DNA from: Streptomyces sp. CBMA291
GTDB taxonomy: Bacteria > Actinomycetota > Actinomycetes > Streptomycetales > Streptomycetaceae
Length of the DNA: 64,000 nucleotides
NCBI RefSeq assembly: GCF_014596525.1
Contig: NZ_MSJP01000061.1
Location: 1 to 64,000, forward strand
Direction of reading: 5' to 3'
Positions 1 through 7,937 of this stretch are shown piece by piece (positions within the stretch are counted from its first letter, which is position 1; every line of letters starts with the position of its first letter). A model generated the notes under the pieces. That model saw only the letters and a program-made list of their open reading frames with translations, had not been told where the DNA came from and ran no database searches. Made by a program: the position numbers and the translations under genes.

Positions 1-609
1 CTCCTGGGCGCGGCGGCGGGAGCTGCGGAAGGCGACCGCGACGGCGGCGACCCCGGCCAGACCGAGCCCGACCAGGGTGTACGGGGTGCCGAGGCCGCCG
101 TCTCCGCCGGTCTGGGCGACCCCGGGGGCCATGGGCGCGGCGAACGCGGCGGTGCCTCCGCCACCGGCCCGTACCGGGGCGACGGGGCTGCTGTGCGGGG
201 TCGGCCGGTGCGCGGGCTCGTGGGCGGCCGGGTGGGAGGGCTCGCGGGAGGGCTGGTGGCGCTGGACCCGTACGGTCCCCGCGTCCGGGTGCTCGTGCCC
301 GTCGCAGACCACCCCCACCTGGTACGTACCGTCCTGGAGGCCCGAGCGGAGGGTGGCACCGCCGGTGAGCGGGCGCTCGCCCCGGTCCCGTCCGGTCAGC
401 TCGGCGTCGGCGACGAACGCCGGGGACTTCGCCGTTCCGGACGCCTCCCCGCAGCCCTGGACGCGGATGTCGATGTCGGCGCCCGGGGCGGCGGTGGCCG
501 GGGTGGCGGCTGCCTTCACCCCGTCGTGGGCGTACGCGCCGGCGGCGGGTGCGAGCACGAGGGCCAAGGCCGCCCCCGCGGCACGAAGAGCAATGGGACC
601 TGAACGCAT
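1..609 (-). CDS. Secreted, C-terminally anchored surface protein (3' end outside window)
   Basis: The reading frame starts at ATG 607-609 behind a strong AGGAGGT ribosome site and stays open to base 1, so the C-terminus lies outside the window; 203 codons are visible. The N-terminus (MRSGPIALRAAGAALALVLA) is a Sec-type signal peptide. An extracellular domain of about 100 residues with two cysteines follows, then a Pro/His/Ser-rich stalk. The end shows VAQTGG, a hydrophobic segment and an arginine-rich SSRRR tail, which is the layout of a sortase substrate or a C-terminal membrane anchor. The motif is not a perfect LPxTG or LAxTG, so covalent anchoring is an inference. The function of the ectodomain is unknown. 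Confidence 0.75.
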   Translation of the reverse strand, partial: MRSGPIALRAAGAALALVLAPAAGAYAHDGVKAAATPATAAPGADIDIRVQGCGEASGTAKSPAFVADAELTGRDRGERPLTGGATLRSGLQDGTYQVGVVCDGHEHPDAGTVRVQRHQPSREPSHPAAHEPAHRPTPHSSPVAPVRAGGGGTAAFAAPMAPGVAQTGGDGGLGTPYTLVGLGLAGVAAVAVAFRSSRRRAQE

Positions 610-683
610 CGTGACCTCCTGGTACTGGCAGGGTCACCCGGATCGGGCCGCTTCGCATCCGCAGGGAACGGCGGCGGGGAGGT

Positions 684-1463
684 TCAGATCCGGTCGACGA
701 GGTCCGCGATCGAGTCGACGATCTTCGACGGGCGGAACGGGAAGCGGTCGATCTCGGCGTGGCCGGTGAGACCGGTGAGGACCAGGAAGGTCTGCATGCC
801 CGCTTCGAGACCGGCCAGGATGTCGGTGTCCATCCGGTCGCCGATCATGGCGCTGGACTCGGAGTGGGCGCCGATCGCGTTGAGCCCGGTGCGCATCATC
901 AGCGGGTTGGGCTTGCCCGCGAAGTAGGGCTCCTTGCCGGTGGCCTTGGTGATGAGCGCGGCGACCGAACCGGTGGCGGGGAGCGGGCCTTCGAGCGAGG
1001 GCCCGGTCTCGTCGGGGTTGGTGCAGATGAAACGGGCCCCCGCGTTGATCAGCCGGACCGCCTTGGTCATCGCCTCGAAGGAGTACGTCCGGGTCTCGCC
1101 GAGCACCACGTAGTCCGGGTCGTGGTCGGTGAGGACGTAGCCGATGTCGTGCAGCGCGGTGGTGAGACCCGCCTCGCCGATGACGTACGCGGTGCCGCCG
1201 GGGCGCTGGTCGTCGAGGAACTTGGCGGTGGCCAGGGCCGAGGTCCAGATGTTCTCGACGGGGACGTCGAGGCCCATCCGGGCCAGACGGGCGTGCAGGT
1301 CCCGGGCGGTGTAGATGGAATTGTTGGTGAGGACCAGGAACGGCTTCCCGGTCTCCCGCAGCTTCTTGATGAACGCGTCGGCGCCGGGGATCGGCACGCC
1401 CTCGTGGATGAGGACGCCGTCCATGTCGGTGAGCCAGGATTCGATCGGCTTGCGCTCTGCCAT
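684..1463 (-). CDS. HAD-IIA family hydrolase (NagD-like phosphatase)
   Basis: A 259-residue protein of the haloacid dehalogenase IIA group, probably a cytoplasmic phosphatase of sugar or nucleotide phosphates. Motif I is LTDMDGVL with Asp13 as expected nucleophile and Asp15 as acid/base; motif II is LTNNS (about 45-49); motif IV is MIGDRMDTD near residue 205. The C2 cap between motifs II and IV is of normal size. I chose ATG 1463 because AGGAG lies just upstream; a start at 1514 would read through the hairpin at 1499-1536. The exact substrate cannot be read from sequence. Confidence 0.88.
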   Translation of the reverse strand: MAERKPIESWLTDMDGVLIHEGVPIPGADAFIKKLRETGKPFLVLTNNSIYTARDLHARLARMGLDVPVENIWTSALATAKFLDDQRPGGTAYVIGEAGLTTALHDIGYVLTDHDPDYVVLGETRTYSFEAMTKAVRLINAGARFICTNPDETGPSLEGPLPATGSVAALITKATGKEPYFAGKPNPLMMRTGLNAIGAHSESSAMIGDRMDTDILAGLEAGMQTFLVLTGLTGHAEIDRFPFRPSKIVDSIADLVDRI

Positions 1464-1498
1464 GGGTGCGGGACTCCTGCCGTACAGACCTGCGTGTG

Positions 1499-1536
1499 CT
1501 GGGGGCGCCGCCACAGCACTGTGGCGGCGCCCCCAG
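1499..1536 (-). terminator. Perfect hairpin terminator after the phosphodiesterase gene
   Basis: Two perfect 18-base arms (CTGGGGGCGCCGCCACAG and its complement) flank a CA loop. It lies 6 bases past the stop of the exported phosphodiesterase gene and before the HAD gene on the same strand, so it most likely ends the first transcript. There is no U-tract, as is common in Streptomyces. Confidence 0.75.
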
Positions 1537-1541
1537 CCTAG

Positions 1542-3080
1542 TCAGGATGTGGCGACCCTGACCCCGTCGAGGGTCCAGTACCAGTTGTTGGCCCCGGTGT
1601 AGCGGAAGCGGAAGCTCACGCTGGAGGCTCCGGCGGGGACGGCGACGGCGAGGGACTGCGGCTGCGAGATGACGTCGGCGGTGTAGCTCTTGACCAGGAC
1701 CGGGGTGCCGCCGTTGAAGCTCGCGAGGACCTGGGCGCTCTGGGCGCCCTCCTGCCGGTAGAGGGTGGTGAAGTCCAGGGTGACCGTACCGGCCCCTGCG
1801 ACGCTGTAGGCGGGGGTGACCAGGGTGGAGTCGTAGCTTCCCGAGAAGGTCTTGTCGGCCCACTCGTCGGAGTCGGCGACGGCGAAGACGCCCCGGGCGC
1901 GCACGTTCAGCTCGCGGGACTGGTCGCGCTGGGAGCGGGACCAGAACTCGTCGGTGGCGAAGGACCAGCCGCGCCACTCGGTCATGCCGCCGGTGCCCAT
2001 GGCGTTGTTGATGACGGACCAGCCGCTGGGCGCGGTGTGGGTGAAGCCGAGGATTCCGGCGGGGATGCCGGTCTCGTCGACCCGGCCGGTCAGCGAGCCG
2101 TAGAGGGTGTCGAACGGGTCGCCGGAGCGCTCCTGGACCGGCTTGCCGTCGAGTCCCCACGCCGGGTCGGGCACGATGCCGAGCTGGTGGAAGACGGTGG
2201 CGGCGACGTCGACGAGCCGGGTGTCGATGGGGCGGGCGCCCGCGGCGATGCCGGGGCCCTTGGCCAGGACGAAGGTGCGGCGCTCCTCGATGCTGGAGCC
2301 GCCGTGGCCGCCCGTGTCGGTGTGGCCGTGGTCGGTGGCGACGATGACGGTCCAGCGTTCGGCGGCGTACGTCGGGCGGGCCTTGATCGCGGCGAGGAGG
2401 CGGCCGAGGTAGGCGTCCTGGACGTCGATGGCGGCGAGGTACTGGGCGCTGGCGGCGCCGAGGTTGTGGCCGATCTCGTCGGTCTCGCCGAAGTAGACGA
2501 AGAGGACGTCCGGGTTCTGGTTCCGCAGGACGTCCTCGGTGAGGTCGGTGATGGTCCGGTCGTTGACCGCGTAGTTGTTGTCGTAGACGAGCTTGGCGTC
2601 GGCGCCGGGGGTGACCGTGCCGTGGGTGTCCAGCTCCGGCCAGTCGACGGCGGCGAAGAGGGAGAGTGCGGGGCGGACCTGGTGCAGCCGGGCGAGGAAG
2701 CCCGGGTAGCGGCCGTAGTTCTTGCCGGTGAAGGTGTTGTCCTTGACGCCGTGCTTGTCGGGCCAGACGCCGGTGGAGATGGTGGACCAGCCGGGGCCCG
2801 AGGAGGTCGCCGCCATCGGGTTGGCGTAGAGCAGGGAGCGGCCGTACGTGCCTTCGGCCATCAGGGACTTGAGGTGCGGGGCCTGGGCGGCGTCGATCCG
2901 GTCGTACCGCAGGCCGTCCATGCCGACGACGAGCACCTTGTCCTGGCTGGTGCCGTCGGGGAGCACGGGCGCACCGGCCGCGAGGGCGCCGGGGGCGGCG
3001 AGGGTCCCGGTGGCGGCGACGGCGGCGGTGGCACCGGCGGCGGCGAGCACGGTGCGGCGGGAGATGCCGGGGAGCGGCAT
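1542..3080 (-). CDS. Tat-exported alkaline phosphatase/nucleotide pyrophosphatase family protein
   Basis: A 512-residue protein with a twin-arginine-type signal (SRRTVLAAAGATAAVAATG, residues 7-25), so it is probably exported folded. The catalytic domain (about 45-340) is of the type I phosphodiesterase/nucleotide pyrophosphatase fold: VVGMDGLRYDR metal site, GWSTISTG with the presumed Thr nucleophile, the YFGETDEIGH metal motif, and VIVATDHGHTDTGGHGG. The last ~130 residues look like a separate beta-sandwich of carbohydrate-binding type (for example WYWTLDGVRV). A GGAGGACC ribosome site precedes ATG 3080. Substrate is unknown; phosphate scavenging from nucleotides or phosphodiesters is a family-based guess. 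Confidence 0.88.
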   Translation of the reverse strand: MPLPGISRRTVLAAAGATAAVAATGTLAAPGALAAGAPVLPDGTSQDKVLVVGMDGLRYDRIDAAQAPHLKSLMAEGTYGRSLLYANPMAATSSGPGWSTISTGVWPDKHGVKDNTFTGKNYGRYPGFLARLHQVRPALSLFAAVDWPELDTHGTVTPGADAKLVYDNNYAVNDRTITDLTEDVLRNQNPDVLFVYFGETDEIGHNLGAASAQYLAAIDVQDAYLGRLLAAIKARPTYAAERWTVIVATDHGHTDTGGHGGSSIEERRTFVLAKGPGIAAGARPIDTRLVDVAATVFHQLGIVPDPAWGLDGKPVQERSGDPFDTLYGSLTGRVDETGIPAGILGFTHTAPSGWSVINNAMGTGGMTEWRGWSFATDEFWSRSQRDQSRELNVRARGVFAVADSDEWADKTFSGSYDSTLVTPAYSVAGAGTVTLDFTTLYRQEGAQSAQVLASFNGGTPVLVKSYTADVISQPQSLAVAVPAGASSVSFRFRYTGANNWYWTLDGVRVATS

Positions 3081-3127
3081 GTCGGGGTCCTCCGTGGAAG
3101 TCCGGGGAAGCGGGGGCGGGCATGCCG

Positions 3128-3151
3128 ACGCCCCTGATTTCTCAGGGGCGT
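3128..3151 (-). terminator. Hairpin downstream of the phosphonate operon
   Basis: ACGCCCCTGA and TCAGGGGCGT flank a 4-base loop in the gap between the binding-protein gene (stop 3291) and the next start at 3080. It is a plausible terminator for the long leftward phosphonate transcript. The gap 3152-3290 also holds a degenerate CGGTCGGC-rich tandem tract. Confidence 0.5.
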
Positions 3152-3290
3152 TGGTCCGTACCCGTTATCCTTCCGCGATGCGCGGAGGGGCTGCCAGGGA
3201 CGTGCGGTGAACTCTTGGTGCCGTGCGGCGGTCGGTCGGCTGCCGTGCGGCGGTCGGTCCGTCGCCGGTCGGCTGCCGGTCGGCGGTCGG

Positions 3291-4349
3291 TCAGCTGCCG
3301 GTGGCGGCCTTCCAGGCGTCGACGTACGTCTTCAGGTTCTGGTCGATGTCGGTCCAGTCGGGCTGGAAGATCTCGACGCCCTCGGTGATCTTGGCGAGTT
3401 CGACGGCGTTGGCGTCGGTGGGCTTGACGTCCTTGCGGGCGGGGAAGCCGCCGCCGACGGCGCTGACCTGCTGCTGGGCGTCCTGGCTCAGCATGAAGTC
3501 GAGGAGCTTCTTGCCGTTCTCGGTGTGCGGGGCCTTGTCCACCAGGCCGGCCGCGTACGGCAGGGCGAAGGTGGTGGGCTTGCCCGTACCGGCGGCGGGG
3601 AACCAGATGCCGAGGTTCGGCATGCTCTTCGACTGGGCGTAGTTCATCTGGACGTCGCCGTTGGCGGCGAGGAGTTCGCCCTTGTCCACCTTGGGGGCGA
3701 GCTTGGAGGTGGAGGAGGACGGGCCGACGTTGTTGGCCTGGAGCTTCTTCAGGTACTCCATGGCCGCGTCCTTGCCGCCGAAGTCGTGCATCGCCTTGAT
3801 GAGGACGGCGGTGCCGTCGCCCGCGACGCCGGGGGTGGAGTACTGGAGCCTGTTCTTGTACTTGGCGTCGAGCAGCTCCTCCCAGGTCTTCGGGGCGGTG
3901 GCCAGCTCCTTCTTGTTGTAGATGAAGCCGAAGTAGTTGTTGACGACCGAGGTCCAGCTGCCGTCGGTGGCCTTGTCGCCGCCGTCGACCTGGTCGGAGC
4001 CCTGCGGCGCGTACTTCTGGAGGAGGCCCTTGGAACCGGCCTGCTGGATGAAGGGGGGCAGGGTGACGAGGACGTCGGCCTGGGTGTTGCTCTTCTCGCG
4101 GAGGGCGCGCTGCACCATCTCGCCGGAGCCGCCCTCGACGTACTTGACCTTGATGCCGGTCTTCTTCTCGAAGTCGGCGAAGACCTTGTCGTACCAGCCG
4201 TCGCCCGCCTCGCCCTTGAGGCCGTCGGCGCTGTAGACGGTGACGATCTTCTCGTCGGCGGCGTCGGAGGAACCTCCGCAGGCGGTGAGGCCGGCGGCGA
4301 GGACGAGGGAACCGGTCAGTGCGGCGATCGGCTTGGCGTACGTACGCAT
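3291..4349 (-). CDS. 2-aminoethylphosphonate-type ABC transporter substrate-binding lipoprotein
   Basis: A 352-residue periplasmic-type binding protein of the iron(III)/thiamine/putative 2-aminoethylphosphonate group. The signal peptide ends in lipobox LTAC (Cys24), so the protein is lipid-anchored outside the membrane. Typical features are IVTVYSADGL at the mature N-terminus, EMVQRALREKSNTQADVL and a C-terminal DWTDIDQNL. It lies last in the leftward cluster behind two permeases and the ATPase, and the phosphonatase-like hydrolase further upstream points to an aminophosphonate substrate. An AGGAGAAAAAG ribosome site precedes ATG 4349. Iron uptake is the alternative by family, but the operon argues against it. 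Confidence 0.85.
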   Translation of the reverse strand: MRTYAKPIAALTGSLVLAAGLTACGGSSDAADEKIVTVYSADGLKGEAGDGWYDKVFADFEKKTGIKVKYVEGGSGEMVQRALREKSNTQADVLVTLPPFIQQAGSKGLLQKYAPQGSDQVDGGDKATDGSWTSVVNNYFGFIYNKKELATAPKTWEELLDAKYKNRLQYSTPGVAGDGTAVLIKAMHDFGGKDAAMEYLKKLQANNVGPSSSTSKLAPKVDKGELLAANGDVQMNYAQSKSMPNLGIWFPAAGTGKPTTFALPYAAGLVDKAPHTENGKKLLDFMLSQDAQQQVSAVGGGFPARKDVKPTDANAVELAKITEGVEIFQPDWTDIDQNLKTYVDAWKAATGS

Positions 4350-4451
4350 GACGTTCTTTTTCTCCTGGGGAAGGAAAGCTCGGGGTGACGCGTGGAGTTC
4401 GGGGTGACGCGGGTGAAGGCTCGGGGTGAAGCGGTGAGGCTCTGGAGCGGC

Positions 4452-5249
4452 CTAGCGGAACGAGGCCTTGGTGCGGATGCGGGAGACGGCGAGCAGGGCC
4501 AGCAGGGTGGTGGCCATGAGGACCACCGCGAGCGCCGAGCCGGTGAAGAGGGAGCCCCGGTCGGTGGCGGTGAAGATGCGCACCGGGAGCGGGACCCAGT
4601 CCGGCGGGTAGAGCATCATCGTGGCGCTCAGTTCGCCCATGGAGAGGGCGAAGCAGAGTCCGGCCGCCGCGTTCAGGGAGGGCAGCAGCAGCGGAAGCTT
4701 GACGCGCAGGAGGACGTACGAGGGGCGGGCGCCGAGGCTGGCCGCGGCCTGCTCGTACATCGGGTCGAGGCGCCGGATCGCGGCCGAGACCGACTGGTGG
4801 GCGAAGGCCGTGACCAGGACGGTGTGCGCGATGATCACGATCCAGCGGGTGCCGTTGAGGAGCAGCGGCGGCTGGGAGAAGGCGACCAGGACGGCGAGTC
4901 CGACGACCACCGAGGGCACCGCCACCGGCAGCATGAACAGGGCGTCGAGGACCTTCTTGCCCTTCTTGCCGAGGGCGGCTCCGGCGAGGGCGGCCCAGGT
5001 GCCGACGGTCAGCGCGATGACGCTGGCGGTGACGGCGGTGATCAGGCTGGTGGTGAGCGCCTGGAGGGATTCGCCTCGGACGGCCGCCGCGTAGTGGGCG
5101 GTGGTGGGTCCCGAGGGGAAGGCGCCCGACCAGTTGGTGGAGAAGGAGGCGGTGACGATGACCGCCAGGGGCAGGGCGAAGAGCGGGACGAAGAGGACGC
5201 CGAAGGCGGTCCAGGCGGTCCAGCGGCCCGAGCGGCTATGCACCAGCAC
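4452..5249 (-). CDS. ABC transporter permease, phosphonate cluster (second permease)
   Basis: A 265-residue inner-membrane permease of the binding-protein-dependent (MetI-like) type with about six hydrophobic spans, starting near ALPLAVIVTASF. The EAA loop reads MYEQAAASLGARPSYVLLRVKLPLLLPS (segment at about residues 160-188), which contacts the ATPase. The GTG start at 5249 overlaps the end of the preceding permease by 14 bases, so the two are translationally coupled. It pairs with that permease to form the channel for the binding protein at 3291. Confidence 0.87.
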   Translation of the reverse strand: MLVHSRSGRWTAWTAFGVLFVPLFALPLAVIVTASFSTNWSGAFPSGPTTAHYAAAVRGESLQALTTSLITAVTASVIALTVGTWAALAGAALGKKGKKVLDALFMLPVAVPSVVVGLAVLVAFSQPPLLLNGTRWIVIIAHTVLVTAFAHQSVSAAIRRLDPMYEQAAASLGARPSYVLLRVKLPLLLPSLNAAAGLCFALSMGELSATMMLYPPDWVPLPVRIFTATDRGSLFTGSALAVVLMATTLLALLAVSRIRTKASFR

Positions 5250-6159
5250 GGCGGCTCACCCCCCGGTAGACGGTGTAGAGGCCGACGGAGAGGGCGATGT
5301 TGACGACGGCGACCACGCAGGCGGCGGTGTAGTCGGATTCGAGGATCGCCTTGCTGTAGACCAGCATCGGCAGGGTGGTGACGCCCTTGGCGCCGGTGAA
5401 GAGGACGATCCCGAACTCGTTGAGGCACATGACGAGGACCAGGCTGCCGCCCGCGGCGAGCGCGGGGAGCGCCTCGGGCAGGATCACCTGCCGGACGATC
5501 CGCATCGGGCGGGCGCCGAGCGAGGAGGCCACCTCCAGCTGCGCGGTCTCCAGTTGGGAGAAGGCGGCGAGCAGGGGGCGCATCACGAAGGGCGTGAAGT
5601 AGGTGATCTCGGCGAGGAGGACGCCCCACGGGGTGGTGAGGAACTGGAAGGGGCCGGTGGCCGCTCCGGTGACGTCCGTCCACAGGCCGTTGGCCATGCC
5701 GACCGTGCCGTAGAGGAACAGCAGGGCGAGCGTGATCAGGAAGGACGGGAAGGAGAGGAAGACGTCGATGAACTTCGACACCGCCTTCCCGCCGGGGAAG
5801 GGCACGAACGCGATGACGACCGCGAGGACGAAGCCGAGGACGAGACAGCCGACGGTGGCGGCGACGGCCAGCCAGACGGTGGTGACGAGGGCTTCGCGGA
5901 AGGACGGGGAGGCGAAGACGTCGGCGTACGCGCCGGGGGCCAGGGATTCCTGGACGACGAGCGCCAGCGGGTAGAGGAAGACGACGGCGAGGACGGCGAC
6001 GGGCGGGAGGGCCCAGACCCAGCCGGGGACCGTGCGCCGGGGGGCCGAAGCGGCGGCGGGCGCGGGGGCGGTGACCGCGGGGGCGGGCGGTGCGGGCGGT
6101 GCGGGGGTGGTCGTCTTCACCGGTTCCCTCTCCTTGAGCCCGGTCGCGGGGCTAGCCAT
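5236..6159 (-). CDS. ABC transporter permease, phosphonate cluster (first permease)
   Basis: A 307-residue MetI-like permease. It opens with an Ala/Pro-rich cytoplasmic leader of about 45 residues (TTTPAPPAPPAPAVTAPAPA) that is probably not conserved. Six hydrophobic spans follow, and the coupling loop reads QLEVASSLGARPMRIVRQVI. It overlaps both neighbours (8 bases with the ATPase upstream, 14 with the second permease downstream), a tightly coupled transport operon. A GTG 13 codons in (VKTTTPAPP) is an alternative start. Confidence 0.87.
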   Translation of the reverse strand: MASPATGLKEREPVKTTTPAPPAPPAPAVTAPAPAAASAPRRTVPGWVWALPPVAVLAVVFLYPLALVVQESLAPGAYADVFASPSFREALVTTVWLAVAATVGCLVLGFVLAVVIAFVPFPGGKAVSKFIDVFLSFPSFLITLALLFLYGTVGMANGLWTDVTGAATGPFQFLTTPWGVLLAEITYFTPFVMRPLLAAFSQLETAQLEVASSLGARPMRIVRQVILPEALPALAAGGSLVLVMCLNEFGIVLFTGAKGVTTLPMLVYSKAILESDYTAACVVAVVNIALSVGLYTVYRGVSRRAGA

Positions 6160-7204
6160 CGCCGACCCCCGATCCGAGCAGTACCGCGTCTTCCGGTGCG
6201 AAGTTCAGGGTGACCTCGGTGCCGAGCGGCGGGGTGTCCCGCAGCTCCCGGACGTCGGCCTTGACGCGCCGGCCCGCCGTCTCGACGTAGAGGCGGTGGG
6301 TGGAGCCGCGCCACTGGACCTCGGTGATCCGGCCGCGCAGGGCGTTGGGTCCCTCGCCGAGGCCGATCAGGTGCGGGCGGACGCAGAGGGTGGCGGCGGC
6401 GCCGGGGGCGATGCCGTCGGTGGCGACGCTGAGCCGGGTGTCCCCGAGGGTGACGCCGTCGGGGGTGACGGTGACCGGCAGCAGGTTGGCGTTGCCGACG
6501 AAGGAGGCGGTGAACTCGGTGCGGGGCCTGCGGTAGAGGTCCTGCGGGGTGCCGCAGTCCTGGAGGCGGGCCTTGTCCATGACCGCGATCCGGTCGGCGA
6601 GGGTCAGCGCCTCGATCTGGTCGTGGGTGACGTAGAGGATCGACACGTCGGGCAGTTCGCGGTGGAGGCGGGCCAGTTCGGCCAGCATGCCGGAGCGGAG
6701 CTGGGCGTCGAGCGCGGAGAGCGGTTCGTCGAGGAGGAGGACTCCGGGCCGGATGGCGAGGGCGCGGGCGATGGCGACGCGCTGCTGCTGGCCGCCGGAC
6801 AGCTCGCGGGGGTACCGGTGGGCGTAGGACGCCATGCCGGTCATCTCCAGGGCTTCGGCGACCCGGGCCGGGATCTCCTCCTTGGAGACCTTCTGGGCCT
6901 TGAGGCCGAAGGCGACGTTGGCGTCGACCCGCAGGTGCGGGAAGAGCGCGTACTGCTGGACGACCATGCCGATGCCCCGCTTGTACGGCGGGAGATGGGT
7001 GACGTCACGGTCGCCGATGAGCACCCGCCCCGAGGCCGGCCGCACGAATCCGGCGACGGCCCGCAGCGCGGTGGTCTTGCCGGAGCCCGAGGGCCCGAGG
7101 AGGGCCATGACCTCGCCGGGCTCGACGGTCAGGTCGAGGCGGTCGAGGACGGTGGTGCCGCCGTACGCGACGGACACGGCGTCGAAGCGGATGCCGCTGG
7201 TCAT
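6152..7204 (-). CDS. ABC transporter ATP-binding protein, phosphonate cluster
   Basis: A 350-residue ATPase energising the permease pair. Walker A is GPSGSGKTTALRA (about 37-45), the Q-loop lies at MVVQQYALFPH, the signature is LSGGQQQRVAIARAL, Walker B is VLLLDEPLSALD and the H-switch is LYVTHDQIEAL. Residues after about 235 form a TOBE-type regulatory domain (LPVTVTPDGVTL onward). This matches spermidine/iron/2-aminoethylphosphonate importers. Its ATG overlaps the stop of the hydrolase gene by 4 bases (ATGA). Confidence 0.9.
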   Translation of the reverse strand: MTSGIRFDAVSVAYGGTTVLDRLDLTVEPGEVMALLGPSGSGKTTALRAVAGFVRPASGRVLIGDRDVTHLPPYKRGIGMVVQQYALFPHLRVDANVAFGLKAQKVSKEEIPARVAEALEMTGMASYAHRYPRELSGGQQQRVAIARALAIRPGVLLLDEPLSALDAQLRSGMLAELARLHRELPDVSILYVTHDQIEALTLADRIAVMDKARLQDCGTPQDLYRRPRTEFTASFVGNANLLPVTVTPDGVTLGDTRLSVATDGIAPGAAATLCVRPHLIGLGEGPNALRGRITEVQWRGSTHRLYVETAGRRVKADVRELRDTPPLGTEVTLNFAPEDAVLLGSGVGDG

Positions 7205-7932
7205 GCCTCGTACTCCCGGATCAGCTCGGGGAGTCCGGCGATGGTGCCGAGGACCCGGTGGGCGCCGTGGCCGGTGAGCGCGGCCTCGTCGTGGGCGCCG
7301 GTGAGGACTCCCGCGACGAGTCCGGCGCCGGAGCGGACACCGCTGAGCATGTCGTACGAGGTGTCCCCGGCGACCACGACCTGCCGGACGTCGTCGACGG
7401 CGCCGGTGCGCAGGAAGGCGGCGAGGACCATGTCCGGGTACGGGCGGCCCCGGCCGCCGGCGTCGGCCGGGCAGAGGGTGAGGGAGACCAGGTCGCGCCA
7501 GCCGAGGGCGTCGAGGATGGCGTCCTGGGTGACCCGGGCGAAGCCGGTGGTGAGAACGACCGTGCGGCCTTCCTCGGCGAGGGCGGCGATGGTCTCGGCG
7601 GCGCCGGGGATGGCGGCGATCCTGCCGTCGGCGACGAGTTCGCCGTAGGCCGCCTCGAAGGCCTGGTTGGCCTGCTGGGCGCGGTTCTCGTCGCCGCCGA
7701 AGAGGTGGCGGAAGACGGAGATCTTGGACTCGCCCATGGTGGCACGGACGTAGTCGATCATCGTGGCGGGGTCTTCGCCGAGCCGCTCGGCGGCGGTGGC
7801 GAAGGCCTGCTCGACGAGTCCCCCGTCGGCGACGGTGGTGCCGGCCATGTCGAGGACGACGAGGTTCTTCTTCTGCTTCTGGTTCACGGGGGTGCTCGTG
7901 CTCACGGAGTCGGGGGTGGGGTTCGTGGTCAT
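7201..7932 (-). CDS. Phosphonatase-like HAD hydrolase (PhnX relative)
   Basis: A 243-residue HAD enzyme. Motif I is VVLDMAGTT, the DxAGT form seen in phosphonoacetaldehyde hydrolase rather than the usual DxDxT. The cap holds MGESKISVFRHLF, whose lysine (about residue 69) is the expected Schiff-base residue that polarises the C-P bond. Motif III has Arg in RPYPDMV where typical HADs have Lys, and motif IV is VVAGDTSYDM. Known phosphonatase-like (TIGR03351-type) members sit beside an FAD oxidoreductase and lack PhnW; the same holds here. The likely substrate is phosphonoacetaldehyde or a hydroxylated relative. Five bases separate it from the oxidoreductase upstream; its stop overlaps the ATPase start. 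Confidence 0.88.
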   Translation of the reverse strand: MTTNPTPDSVSTSTPVNQKQKKNLVVLDMAGTTVADGGLVEQAFATAAERLGEDPATMIDYVRATMGESKISVFRHLFGGDENRAQQANQAFEAAYGELVADGRIAAIPGAAETIAALAEEGRTVVLTTGFARVTQDAILDALGWRDLVSLTLCPADAGGRGRPYPDMVLAAFLRTGAVDDVRQVVVAGDTSYDMLSGVRSGAGLVAGVLTGAHDEAALTGHGAHRVLGTIAGLPELIREYEA

Positions 7933-7937
7933 GGGGT

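Noticed and set aside
634..3123. Long leftward frame of 829 codons across the HAD and phosphodiesterase genes
   Set aside because: It is an Arg/Pro-rich shadow of the two recognisable genes and crosses the hairpin at 1499-1536.
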